DNA from: Bacteroidia bacterium
GTDB lineage: Bacteria; Bacteroidota; Bacteroidia; Cytophagales; Cyclobacteriaceae
Assembly: GCA_012031955.1 (NCBI GenBank)
Contig: JAAURZ010000217.1
Span: 1-5,359, forward strand
Length of the DNA stretch: 5,359 nucleotides
Direction of reading: 5' to 3'
In this document: one piece after another, positions 1-5,359 of the stretch
Position numbering within the stretch: the stretch's first letter is position 1
Layout of the letters: each line of letters begins with the position of its first letter
The notes under the pieces: generated by a model
Databases searched by the model: none
What the model was told of the DNA's origin: nothing
The model's input: the letters and a program-made list of their open reading frames with translations, nothing else
Position numbers and translations under genes: made by a program

Positions 1-2323
1 CACATGGAGTGTTGTATCACTTCGCCTTCCTTGAGTCCCAGCCTGTCCATTACGCGAGCGATGCGTTCGGGCATGAAAAGGCGCATAAGGTTGTCCTCGA
101 GCGACACATAGAATTGCGACGTACCCGGGTCGCCCTGGCGGCCGGAACGGCCGCGCAACTGGCGGTCAACACGGCGCGATTCGTGCCTTTCCGTACCGAT
201 AATGGCGAGGCCGCCTGCTGCTTTGGATTCCGGCGTTAGCTTGATGTCCGTACCACGGCCTGCCATGTTGGTGGCGATGGTTACGGTGCCTGTCTTACCG
301 GCCTCCGCTACTATTTCAGCCTCGCGCTGGTGCTGCTTGGCGTTCAACACCTGGTGTTTGATTTTGCGTATCTGCAACATGCGGCTTACCAGTTCCGATA
401 TTTCAACAGACGTGGTACCCACCAGTACGGGCCTGCCCGCCTGGGTGAGGCTCACAATTTCTTCGATTACCGCGTTGAATTTTTCGCGGATGGTTTTGTA
501 CACAAGGTCGTCGCGATCTTTGCGCACAATCGGTCTGTTGGTGGGAATTACCACCACGTCGAGTTTATATATTTCCCAAAACTCACCGGCTTCTGTTTCT
601 GCCGTACCCGTCATACCCGCCAGTTTGTGGTACATGCGGAAGTAGTTTTGGAGTGTGATCGTTGCGTAGGTCTGGGTGGCGTCTTCCACCTTCACGTTTT
701 CCTTGGCTTCAATGGCCTGGTGCAAACCGTCGGAGTAGCGGCGCCGTCGAGCACGCGCCCGGTCTGCTCGTCCACAATCTTCACCTTGCCATCGACGATG
801 ATGTACTCGGTATCCTTTTCGAACAATGTGTATGCTTTGAGAAGCTGATTCACGCTGTGGATGCGCTGCGACTTCACCTGGTACTCGCGAATGAGTTCTT
901 CCTTGCGGGCGAAACGTTCCTCGTCAGACAGGGAGGTGTCGTTTTCCAGTTTGTTGATCTCTGTACCGATCTCGGGCATGATAAAGAAGCGAGGGTCTTC
1001 GCCTTCGCCGGTAATCAGGTCGATGCCTTTTTCGGTGAGTTCCACGCTGTTGTCTTTCTCATCAATGACAAAGTACAAAGGCTTGTCGGCCTCGGGCATG
1101 TTGCGCTTGTTGTCTTGCAGGTAAAAATTTTCCGTTTTCTGCAACATGGCTTTCATACCCATCTCGCTCAGGAACTTGATGAGGGGTTTGTGCTTTGGCA
1201 TGCCGCGGTGGGCCCTGAACATCGCGAGGCCGCCGTCTTTTTCGTTACCCTCGGCGATCTGCTTTCTGGCGTCGTTGAGGTATTGGGTGATCAGTTTCTT
1301 TTGCGCCTCAACCACCTTAAAGATGCGCGGCTTCAGATCATAGAACTCATGCTGATCGCCCCTGGGCACAGGGCCCGAAATAATAAGCGGGGTACGGGCT
1401 TCATCGATCAGTACCGAGTCAACCTCATCGACCATCGCATAGTGGTGCGCGCGCTGCACTAACTCGTCCGGGCTGTGGGCCATGTTGTCGCGCAGGTAGT
1501 CGAAGCCAAATTCGTTGTTGGTACCGTAAGTGATGTCGGCTTTGTAGGCACTGCGCCTTTCGGGCGAGTTGGGTTCATGTTTATCGATACAATCCACGCT
1601 AAGGCCGTGGAACATATAGATCGGGGCCATCCATTCGCTGTCGCGGGTAGCGAGGTAGTTGTTCACTGTTACGATATGAACGCCGCGCCGCGCGAGGGCA
1701 TTCAGAAATGCCGGCAGCGTGGCGACAAGTGTCTTTCCTTCACCGGTGGCCATTTCTGCTATTTTGCCTTCATGCAGCACAATGCCACCGATAAGTTGGG
1801 CATCGTAGTGCACCATGTCCCAGGTGATAAGGTTGCCGGCGGCCATCCATTTGTTGGCCCAAAGCGCCTTGTCGCCCTGTATGGTCACGTTCTCGTGGGT
1901 GGCGGCAAACTGGCGGTCCTGGTCTTGTGCGGTTACTTCAATTACCTCATTTTCCTTGAACCGTCGGGCTGTTTCGCGTACGATGGCAAACGCGGTCGGC
2001 AGCACCTTCATAAGTACTTTTTCCAACTCGCCGTTACGATCTGCTTCCAGTTTGTCGATTTGGGCGAATATTGATTCCTTTTCGTCGAGCTCCATCTCGG
2101 GGTTGTCGGCGATGCGCTGGTGCAGTCCGGCGAGCTGATCGTCAATGCCTTTGAGTTCGGCGTTTATAGTGTCTTGTATAAGGTGGGTTTGTGCGCGAAG
2201 TTCGTCGTTGGAGAGTGCGGTAAGCTTTTCACCTTCCTGTTTGGTAAGCTCCACGAGGGGCATCATTCGCTTGATGTCCTTTTCCGACTTGGTTCCAAAG
2301 ATTTTGGCAATGTATTTCAGCAT
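1..2323 (-). CDS. secA: Preprotein translocase ATPase SecA (3' end outside window; one frameshift)
   Basis: SecA is the cytoplasmic motor ATPase that drives unfolded preproteins through the SecYEG channel. I place the start at the ATG at 2321-2323, giving [16 protein letters not shown], a typical Bacteroidota SecA start. With the frameshift repaired, 774 residues lie in the window, ending at the conserved EGEVIQHSM; the rest of the C-terminal region, including any zinc-binding tail, is beyond base 1. Visible motifs are Walker A GEGKT at residues 194-198, Walker B-like DEVD at 299-302 followed by [15 protein letters not shown], then [48 protein letters not shown] and the motif VI region [14 protein letters not shown]. 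The usual VNDYLA reads VNNYLA (Asn222). The frame breaks at 743-745: upstream codons read to D526, then the old frame runs into a stop near 692, while the -1 neighbour frame continues SecA without stops to the window edge. An upstream in-frame TTG at 2354-2356 is an alternative start. The family call is certain; whether the break is real is not. Confidence 0.96.
743..745 (-). other. secA: Single-base deletion frameshift in secA
   Basis: The minus-strand text reads GTGCTCGACGG then CGCCGCTAC. SecA needs Val-Leu-Asp-Gly-Arg-Arg-Tyr, so one base is missing from the Gly codon: GGN CGC CGC TAC is expected. Without repair the protein gains an unrelated tail ([16 protein letters not shown]) and stops at about 692. 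The missing base lies in a GC-only stretch, which is prone to compression or consensus error. Confidence 0.9.
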
Positions 2324-2363
2324 AAAAAAATCGTTAGTGGTGATCGCGTCGCGCAATTGCTGG

Positions 2364-2369
2364 CTCCTT
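2364..2369 (-). promoter_or_regulatory. Shine-Dalgarno-like AAGGAG upstream of secA
   Basis: AAGGAG on the minus strand lies seven bases before an in-frame TTG at 2354-2356, ideal spacing for a ribosome binding site. It is about 40 bases before the ATG at 2323 that homology favours. Using the TTG would add eleven residues ([11 protein letters not shown], with Met at position one). Bacteroidota rely little on Shine-Dalgarno pairing and SecA proteins usually start at MLK or MFK, so I keep the ATG; the site may be chance. Confidence 0.25.
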
Positions 2370-2396
2370 ACGCCCGGTGCTAACATCGGAACGCGA

Positions 2397-2423
2397 TAAC
2401 CTCCCCAAAGGGGCCTAAAGTTA
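2397..2423. repeat. GC-rich imperfect palindrome between dapF and secA
   Basis: The 127-base dapF-secA gap holds CCCC (2403-2406), AAA, GGGG (2410-2413), flanked by TAAC (2397-2400) and GTTA (2420-2423), so a hairpin with a 4-bp inner and a 4-bp outer stem and an unequal internal loop can form. No T-run follows on the minus strand, so it is a poor intrinsic terminator. It overlaps TAACTTTA (2423-2416, minus strand), seven of eight letters in the register of the Bacteroidota -7 box TAnnTTTG but without the final G, which might serve secA. It may also be a remnant of a dispersed CCCC-TTT-GGGG type repeat. Confidence 0.35.
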
Positions 2424-2450
2424 AATTGTTTTCGGGACTTGCGGCTGCAA

Positions 2451-3226
2451 TTACAATTCCAATTCGCCCCGGAATACCATTTTGGCAGGTCCGGAAAGGA
2501 AAATGTCGGAGAAGGTGCCTGACTGGCTGATTTTGAACTCCACTGTCAGGTCGCCGCCTTTGGTTTTGATGCGAACGGGTGAATGAAATCCGAGTGTGGA
2601 AGCTGCCAGCGCGGCTGCTGTTACACCGGTGCCGCACGAGAGTGTTTTCGTTTTCAACACCGCGCTCGTAGGTGCGAACGAAAAGCGTGTGGTCGTCGAG
2701 TTGTTCCACGAAATTGACGTTTGGTGCCGCCGGGTTTGTACGCATCTGCGTAGCGGAAGGCGCGACCCTTTTCTATCACGGGAAAGGACTCGAGGTTGCT
2801 TATGAATTGTATGAGGTGAGGTGAGCCGGTGTTTACGAAGATGCCGTCGGCCAGTTGTTGAAGGCCGTCTACGTCATTCATTTTCAGGCGGATAATTCCG
2901 CCGTCCAGGATTTGCGCATCGTGAGCGCCGTCAAATGCATTGAAGTGCGCTTTACCATTAATCACACCCAGTCCTGAGGCGAAGTGTACTGCCGCGCGGC
3001 TGCCATTGCCACAGAGGCTTTGCGAGCCGTCGCTGTTGTAGTACTGCAAGTGGAAGTCGAGGTTCGGGTCCTTCTCAATCAGCATCAGGCCGTCGGCGCC
3101 TACGCCAAACTTACGATCGCAGAGTTTTTTGATTTGCTCCAACGAAAGGTGTATGTCACCCTTGCGGTTGTCGAGCACCACAAAGTCGTTGCCGGTAGCC
3201 TGGTATTTTACGAAGGGAACGATCAT
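2451..3226 (-). CDS. dapF: Diaminopimelate epimerase DapF, two frameshifts
   Basis: DapF interconverts LL- and meso-diaminopimelate in the cytoplasm without a cofactor, supplying peptidoglycan cross-link precursor and lysine. The start [20 protein letters not shown] is canonical (ATG at 3224-3226). Repairing two one-base insertions gives 257 residues, a normal to slightly short length. Both active-site cysteines are present: Cys72 in [14 protein letters not shown] and Cys197 in [25 protein letters not shown] (131-140) and YKPGGTNVNFVEQ (163-175) are further family segments, and the protein ends in FRGELEL. As written, the first frame stops at 2654 after 190 residues and loses Cys197, so it could not be active. 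The gene starts seven bases after the stop of the small membrane protein upstream, so the two are probably cotranscribed. The family call is firm; the breaks are most likely sequence errors. Confidence 0.95.
2645..2648 (-). other. dapF: Single-base insertion frameshift in dapF (second)
   Basis: The minus strand reads GTTGAAAACGAAAACACTCTCG. The conserved DapF segment GVENETLSCGTG needs GAA ACA CTC TCG, so one A too many is present in the second A4 run (plus-strand T run 2645-2648). Removing it joins GVENE directly to [15 protein letters not shown], which carries the second catalytic cysteine. Confidence 0.9.
2720..2722 (-). other. dapF: Single-base insertion frameshift in dapF (first)
   Basis: The minus strand reads GGCGGCACCAAACGTCAATTTC. 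The expected protein is PGGTNVNFVEQ, from ACC AAC GTC AAT TTC, so the run of three A (plus-strand T 2720-2722) has one extra base. Left alone, the frame turns into [16 protein letters not shown] and stops at 2654. Confidence 0.9.
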
Positions 3227-3233
3227 ACCTGTA

Positions 3234-3431
3234 TCAGTCCTTCACATCTTCGTAGTCAACGTATTCGCCGCCCTTGAAATCGGAACGCTTTTTTTCCTGT
3301 GGATTCGAATCCACGTTCACATTGCCGCCTCTCGGCTTATTGGGTGAATCGTCGCCCGTAAGGGCACGGAAGAAACCGAACTTGTACAGCAGATAGCCAA
3401 TGAGCACGAATACGAGAATGATACGAAGCAT
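3234..3431 (-). CDS. Small membrane-anchored protein, DUF4834-like
   Basis: This is a 65-residue protein of unknown function. Residues 1-22 form a hydrophobic helix (MLRIILVFVLIGYLLYKFGFF) that should anchor it in the inner membrane. A basic and polar linker follows (about 27-54, with PNKPRGG and QEKKR), then an acidic end, GGEYVDYEDVKD. A short N-terminal helix with a closing EYVDYEDVKD-type motif is what I recall of the Bacteroidota family DUF4834; the assignment is from memory. The positive-inside rule is ambiguous because charged residues follow the helix on only one side. The stop (TGA at 3234-3236) is seven bases before the dapF ATG, so the two probably share an mRNA. A good -7 box lies 31 bases upstream of the start. 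No function should be inferred beyond membrane association. Confidence 0.75.
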   Translation of the reverse strand: MLRIILVFVLIGYLLYKFGFFRALTGDDSPNKPRGGNVNVDSNPQEKKRSDFKGGEYVDYEDVKD

Positions 3432-3462
3432 GGGCGTTTTGTTCAGTGTATTAACTGCCTCA

Positions 3463-3470
3463 CAAAGGTA
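3463..3470 (-). promoter_or_regulatory. Bacteroidota-type -7 promoter box ahead of the small membrane gene and dapF
   Basis: The minus strand reads TACCTTTG, a full match to the Bacteroidota primary sigma factor -7 element TAnnTTTG. It ends 31 bases before the ATG at 3431, leaving a leader of about 25 bases. No TTG is found 18-21 bases further upstream, so the -33 half is missing or weak. It lies in the 98-base gap after the small gene at 3530, consistent with a new transcription unit covering the membrane protein and dapF. Confidence 0.5.
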
Positions 3471-3529
3471 TTAGTTTCAGGGAATTAATGATCAGGTCGG
3501 CTGGAACAGAATTTTATTGCAGGGGTCGC

Positions 3530-3721
3530 TTAGCGCAGGTCGCGCGCTTTTACCCGCACTACCTTGCCATTGCGCATAATGGCCAGTTCGCCGTCTTCCC
3601 TGGCAGTTTTTTCAATCAGGCGGTCGATGGCTAGCTGCATGCCTTTTTGAAATTTGGCAGCGAGTTCTTCAACTTGTCTTTTTTCCGGTTGCATGTAGAA
3701 ACGTATTCCAAATATCTGCAT
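3530..3721 (-). CDS. Small protein overlapping the zeta-like kinase; possible antitoxin or accessory partner
   Basis: This is a 63-residue reading frame whose start lies inside the 3' end of the kinase gene. The first ATG (3719-3721) gives a 53-base overlap; a second ATG at 3692-3694 (MQPEKRQVEELAAKFQKG) gives a 26-base overlap and may be the true start, since the family-like part begins there. From the second Met the protein looks like one long charged helix (EKRQVEELAAKFQKGMQLAI to about DRLIEKTARED) followed by a short beta hairpin (GELAIMRNGKVVRVKARDL). I recall similar small proteins directly downstream of zeta-like kinases in Bacteroidota, with a helical part and an RNGKV-type hairpin, but cannot name the family. 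The overlap suggests translational coupling. An antitoxin role is inferred from arrangement and size only. Classical epsilon and PezA antitoxins precede their toxins, so this order is reversed. Confidence 0.7.
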   Translation of the reverse strand: MQIFGIRFYMQPEKRQVEELAAKFQKGMQLAIDRLIEKTAREDGELAIMRNGKVVRVKARDLR

Positions 3722-4250
3722 TTATAATAGAATCTTCAATATCTCGCCTGCCTATCGCGACAACGGCCGGATCATTGTGTGAATTATCTGCTACCATCCA
3801 AGCGTCGCACGTCTTCTGAAACTCGTCGAAATTTTGCAGACCCCGCTGGTAGCGCCGCCGGATCACTACTTCGCGTATCAGATGGCCACCGCGCAGCACG
3901 CGAAGTTTCACCCTGTCCATCGCAAGCTCCACGTCATTGAGCCAAATGAAAAAGAGTGTGACGACATAACCTGATCGCCTGGCCTCGGCAATCAACGGCA
4001 AATAACTGCGGGTGGATAGCGTGGTCTCAAACGCAAAGTCCACGCGCTGATCGATCAGGCTCCGAATTCGCGTAAGCATAATGCGCCCTGCCTGTATAGC
4101 AACTGACTCGGGCATGAAAGGCGAAAGTCCGCGCGCTATTTCATCAGCATTCACAAACTCTTTGCATTGCAGAATTTCGGGAAGCACGGTAAAGGCAACT
4201 GTGGTCTTTCCTGCACCATTACATCCGGCAATAATATAGAGATTGGGCAT
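3669..4250 (-). CDS. Zeta-toxin-like P-loop kinase
   Basis: This is a 193-residue P-loop NTPase of the zeta toxin family, chosen with its start at ATG 4248-4250 (MPNLYIIAGCNGAGKTT). The frame stays open upstream to 4319, but that extension (MAGVRLLSTVATQGC...) is unlike the family and would run across the promoter box. Visible motifs are Walker A GCNGAGKT at 9-16, FVNADEIARGLSP at 32-44, the substrate-site FETTLSTRSY at 74-83, a central strand YVVTLFFIWL, and the Arg-rich lid RVKLRVLRGGHLIREVVIRRRY. Canonical zeta and PezT proteins phosphorylate UDP-N-acetylglucosamine and so block cell-wall synthesis. For short YIIAG-type members like this one the substrate is not known to me, so the reaction is only inferred. 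In the lid an Arg stands where many relatives have Pro (GGH.IP). The small gene at 3530-3721 overlaps its 3' end. It could equally be a non-toxic small-molecule kinase. Confidence 0.88.
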   Translation of the reverse strand: MPNLYIIAGCNGAGKTTVAFTVLPEILQCKEFVNADEIARGLSPFMPESVAIQAGRIMLTRIRSLIDQRVDFAFETTLSTRSYLPLIAEARRSGYVVTLFFIWLNDVELAMDRVKLRVLRGGHLIREVVIRRRYQRGLQNFDEFQKTCDAWMVADNSHNDPAVVAIGRRDIEDSIINADIWNTFLHATGKKTS

Positions 4251-4254
4251 AAAG

Positions 4255-4262
4255 CAAAGATA
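4255..4262 (-). promoter_or_regulatory. -7 promoter box predicting a nearly leaderless kinase mRNA
   Basis: The minus strand reads TATCTTTG, then CTTT, then the kinase ATG. TATCTTTG fits TAnnTTTG exactly. A start point four to seven bases after the box falls on or beside the ATG, so the mRNA would be leaderless or almost so. No TTG is found at the normal -33 distance. The box lies inside the alternative upstream extension of the kinase frame, which supports the downstream start. Confidence 0.5.
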
Positions 4263-4284
4263 GCGAATCGTCCGGCACCCTTGC

Positions 4285-4300
4285 GTTGCAACTGTCGACA
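4285..4300. promoter_or_regulatory. Two abutting 8-base palindromes upstream of the kinase; candidate operator
   Basis: GTTGCAAC (4285-4292) and TGTCGACA (4293-4300) are each perfect palindromes and directly adjoin. Relative to the predicted kinase start they cover roughly -35 to -50, where a repressor or activator could act. An 8-base palindrome occurs by chance about once per 256 positions, so this is suggestive only. The 156-base gap between the kinase and the plus-strand small gene holds no other strong signal. Confidence 0.25.
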
Positions 4301-4406
4301 ACAAACGTACACCAGCCAAAGGTTTTGTTTCTCACTGACCTTTGTCATCGCCTTGTCGAAATGGAACACCGATCTTGAAGAGACATTTCAACAAAATACA
4401 CTTGTT

Positions 4407-4553
4407 ATGAAAACGAGAGAATATATTAAAGCGGACGAAAACCTTAAACGTGAGGAGCAGAAAAGCTACCAGCGCAAAGTGAAGCGCGTGCAGGAAGAAC
4501 ATCAAACGTTATTGAAAGAAGAAAAGAAAGTGCCGCGCAACAAACGGAAGTAG
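4407..4553 (+). CDS. Small, highly charged hypothetical protein
   Basis: This is a 48-residue plus-strand reading frame beginning MKTREYIKADENLKREE and ending KVPRNKRK before TAG at 4551. I do not recognise it. It is very rich in Lys, Glu, Arg and Gln with almost no hydrophobic residues, and is predicted to be one long charged helix with a basic end; it is probably cytosolic and may bind nucleic acid or ribosomes, which is speculation. The frame is open back to 4167, but that part is antisense to the kinase and its composition changes sharply at the Met at 4407, so I start there. TTG (4375-4377), 19 bases, then TACACTTG (4397-4404) is a seven-of-eight-letter promoter match with correct spacing, although it lies very close to the ATG. 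It is divergent from the kinase and convergent with carB. Confidence 0.5.
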   Translation: MKTREYIKADENLKREEQKSYQRKVKRVQEEHQTLLKEEKKVPRNKRK

Positions 4554-4575
4554 CCTGTGCTTATCATCCGCTTGT

Positions 4576-4592
4576 TGCCCGGGCATTTTTTT
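4576..4592 (+). terminator. Possible terminator between the convergent small gene and carB
   Basis: TGCCCGGGCA (4576-4585) is a perfect palindrome followed at once by seven T (4586-4592) on the plus strand, 22 bases after the small gene's stop. This has the order of an intrinsic terminator, but a 10-base palindrome leaves no free loop, so the hairpin would have only about three pairs. The T-run overlaps the carB stop codon. No matching T-run serves carB on the other strand. Confidence 0.35.
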
Positions 4593-5359
4593 AACGGCTG
4601 AGGTAGAGGTTGCGCTCTGAATAGATTTTGAGGAAGTAATCGTCCATCAAATCATCGATGAAGTAAATTGATTCGCCCGTCGATTTCATCTCTGGCCCGA
4701 GTTCTTTGTTTACGTCGGGGAATTTGTTGAACGAGAATACGGGTTCCTTGATGGCGTATCCTTTCCTGGTTGGCCTGAACTCAAAGTCTTTCACCTTCTT
4801 TTCGCCCAGCATCACCTTGGTGGCATAGTTCACGTAAGGCTCGTCGTAGGCTTTGCAGATGAACGGCACTGTGCGCGATGCACGCGGGTTTGCTTCGATC
4901 ACATACACGCGGTCGTTCTTGATGGCGAACTGGATGTTGATCAAACCTACTACTTTCAGCGCTTGCGCGATCCTGATGGTGTAGTGCTCCATCTGCTTGA
5001 TCACAAAATCGCCGAGGTTAAACGGCGGCAGTACCGCATACGAGTCGCCCGAGTGAATGCCCGCAGGTTCGATGTGCTGCATGATGCCGATGATGTACAC
5101 ATCTTCGCCGTCGCAGATGGCGTCTGCCTCCGCTTCAATGGCGCCGTCGAGAAAGTGGTCGAGCAGCACTTTATTCTCCGGCATGTGGCGCCAGATTTCC
5201 AGTATGTGGTGTTCCAGTTCTTTCTCGTTGATCACGATCTTCATGCTCTGCCCTCCTAACACATAAGAAGGACGCACGAGCAGCGGGAACCCGATTTGCT
5301 TGGAAGTTTCCAGGGCTTCGTCAGCGTTTCTCGCCACGCCAAACTCAGGATAAGGTATT
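4591..5359 (-). CDS. carB: Carbamoyl-phosphate synthase large subunit, C-terminal part
   Basis: CarB makes carbamoyl phosphate from bicarbonate, ammonia (from glutamine via CarA) and two ATP, for pyrimidine and arginine synthesis in the cytoplasm. The window holds the last 255 residues; the gene continues past the right edge in frame (IPYPEFGVARNADEAL), so the GTG at 5335-5337 is internal. The fragment is the second ATP-grasp (carbamoyl-phosphate-forming) unit: FPLLVRPSYVLGGQSM, VLLDHFLDGAIEAEADAICD, GIMQHIEPAGIHSGDS, INIQFAIKNDRVYVIEANPR, ASRTVPFICKAYDEPY and FNKFPDVNKELGPEMKSTGE. It then ends about 28 residues later at YSERNLYLSR. The roughly 140-residue MGS-like allosteric domain found at this end in E. 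coli CarB is absent. The ending reads as a natural terminus, and no MGS-like coding follows on the minus strand. I recall similarly short CarB in Bacteroidota, so this is probably lineage-typical. Confidence 0.96.
   Translation of the reverse strand, partial: IPYPEFGVARNADEALETSKQIGFPLLVRPSYVLGGQSMKIVINEKELEHHILEIWRHMPENKVLLDHFLDGAIEAEADAICDGEDVYIIGIMQHIEPAGIHSGDSYAVLPPFNLGDFVIKQMEHYTIRIAQALKVVGLINIQFAIKNDRVYVIEANPRASRTVPFICKAYDEPYVNYATKVMLGEKKVKDFEFRPTRKGYAIKEPVFSFNKFPDVNKELGPEMKSTGESIYFIDDLMDDYFLKIYSERNLYLSR

Noticed and set aside
202..2399. Several long plus-strand reading frames, up to 266 residues, opposite secA
   Set aside because: They are antisense shadows of secA with no recognisable family content; the minus strand encodes continuous SecA motifs over the same bases.
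743..2722. Programmed ribosomal frameshifting in secA or dapF
   Set aside because: No slippery heptamer with a downstream structure is apparent, neither family is known for it, and dapF would need two events in one short gene.
2380..2745. A separate 121-residue minus-strand gene
   Set aside because: Its early part ([20 protein letters not shown]) is the middle of DapF between the two frameshifts; the rest is out-of-frame translation of the DapF end and the intergenic region.
2960..3347. Plus-strand frames opposite dapF and the small membrane gene
   Set aside because: Antisense shadows with no promoter, start context or family features, lying over confidently assigned minus-strand genes.
4251..4319. 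Upstream extension of the kinase to an ATG at 4319
   Set aside because: The extra 23 residues do not resemble the family, whose members start just before YIIAG, and they would cover the TATCTTTG promoter box.
4317..4344. CAAAGG and CCTTTG inverted repeat with a 16-base spacer
   Set aside because: Six-base arms with a long AT-rich loop are expected often by chance; CCTTTG only partly resembles a -7 box.
4167..4406. Longer plus-strand protein reaching back into the kinase gene
   Set aside because: This part is antisense to the kinase P-loop region and differs sharply in composition from the charged portion beginning at 4407.
4576..4592. Bidirectional terminator serving carB as well
   Set aside because: No T-run follows the palindrome on the minus strand, so at best it acts on the plus-strand gene.
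5335..5337. GTG as the start of a 248-residue ATP-grasp protein
   Set aside because: The frame continues upstream to the window edge with CarB-like sequence, so this Val is internal.

Overview
The window looks like chromosome from a member of the Bacteroidota, probably near Chitinophagaceae or a related order. The evidence is a SecA with the start [10 protein letters not shown], a small membrane protein of the DUF4834 type, a CarB ending in ERNLYLSR without the usual C-terminal allosteric domain, and -7 promoter boxes of the TAnnTTTG type. The placement rests on recognised protein features and no search was run.

Five of the six genes read on the minus strand. From right to left they are: the C-terminal third of carB (edge to 4591); a zeta-toxin-like P-loop kinase (4250-3669) with a small overlapping gene at its 3' end (3721-3530); a short membrane protein (3431-3234) seven bases ahead of dapF (3226-2451); and secA (2323 to the left edge, 3' end missing). 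One small, highly charged reading frame (4407-4553) is on the plus strand between the kinase and carB, divergent from the first and convergent with the second. No rRNA, tRNA, CRISPR array or insertion sequence was seen, and no gene-free stretch exceeds 160 bases.

The housekeeping genes cover protein export (secA), meso-diaminopimelate supply for peptidoglycan and lysine (dapF) and carbamoyl phosphate for pyrimidines and arginine (carB). The kinase and its overlapping partner form the accessory part and look like a possible toxin-antitoxin pair in which the small partner comes second.

The most striking direct observation is that secA carries one single-base frameshift and dapF two. The frames on either side of each break join into perfectly ordinary family sequence. 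Both genes are normally essential, and the two dapF events are extra bases in A/T runs, so sequencing or assembly error is the likeliest cause. The right half of the window shows no such breaks. The most promising biological lead is the kinase/small-gene pair, with a promoter that predicts a nearly leaderless mRNA and two abutting 8-base palindromes upstream.
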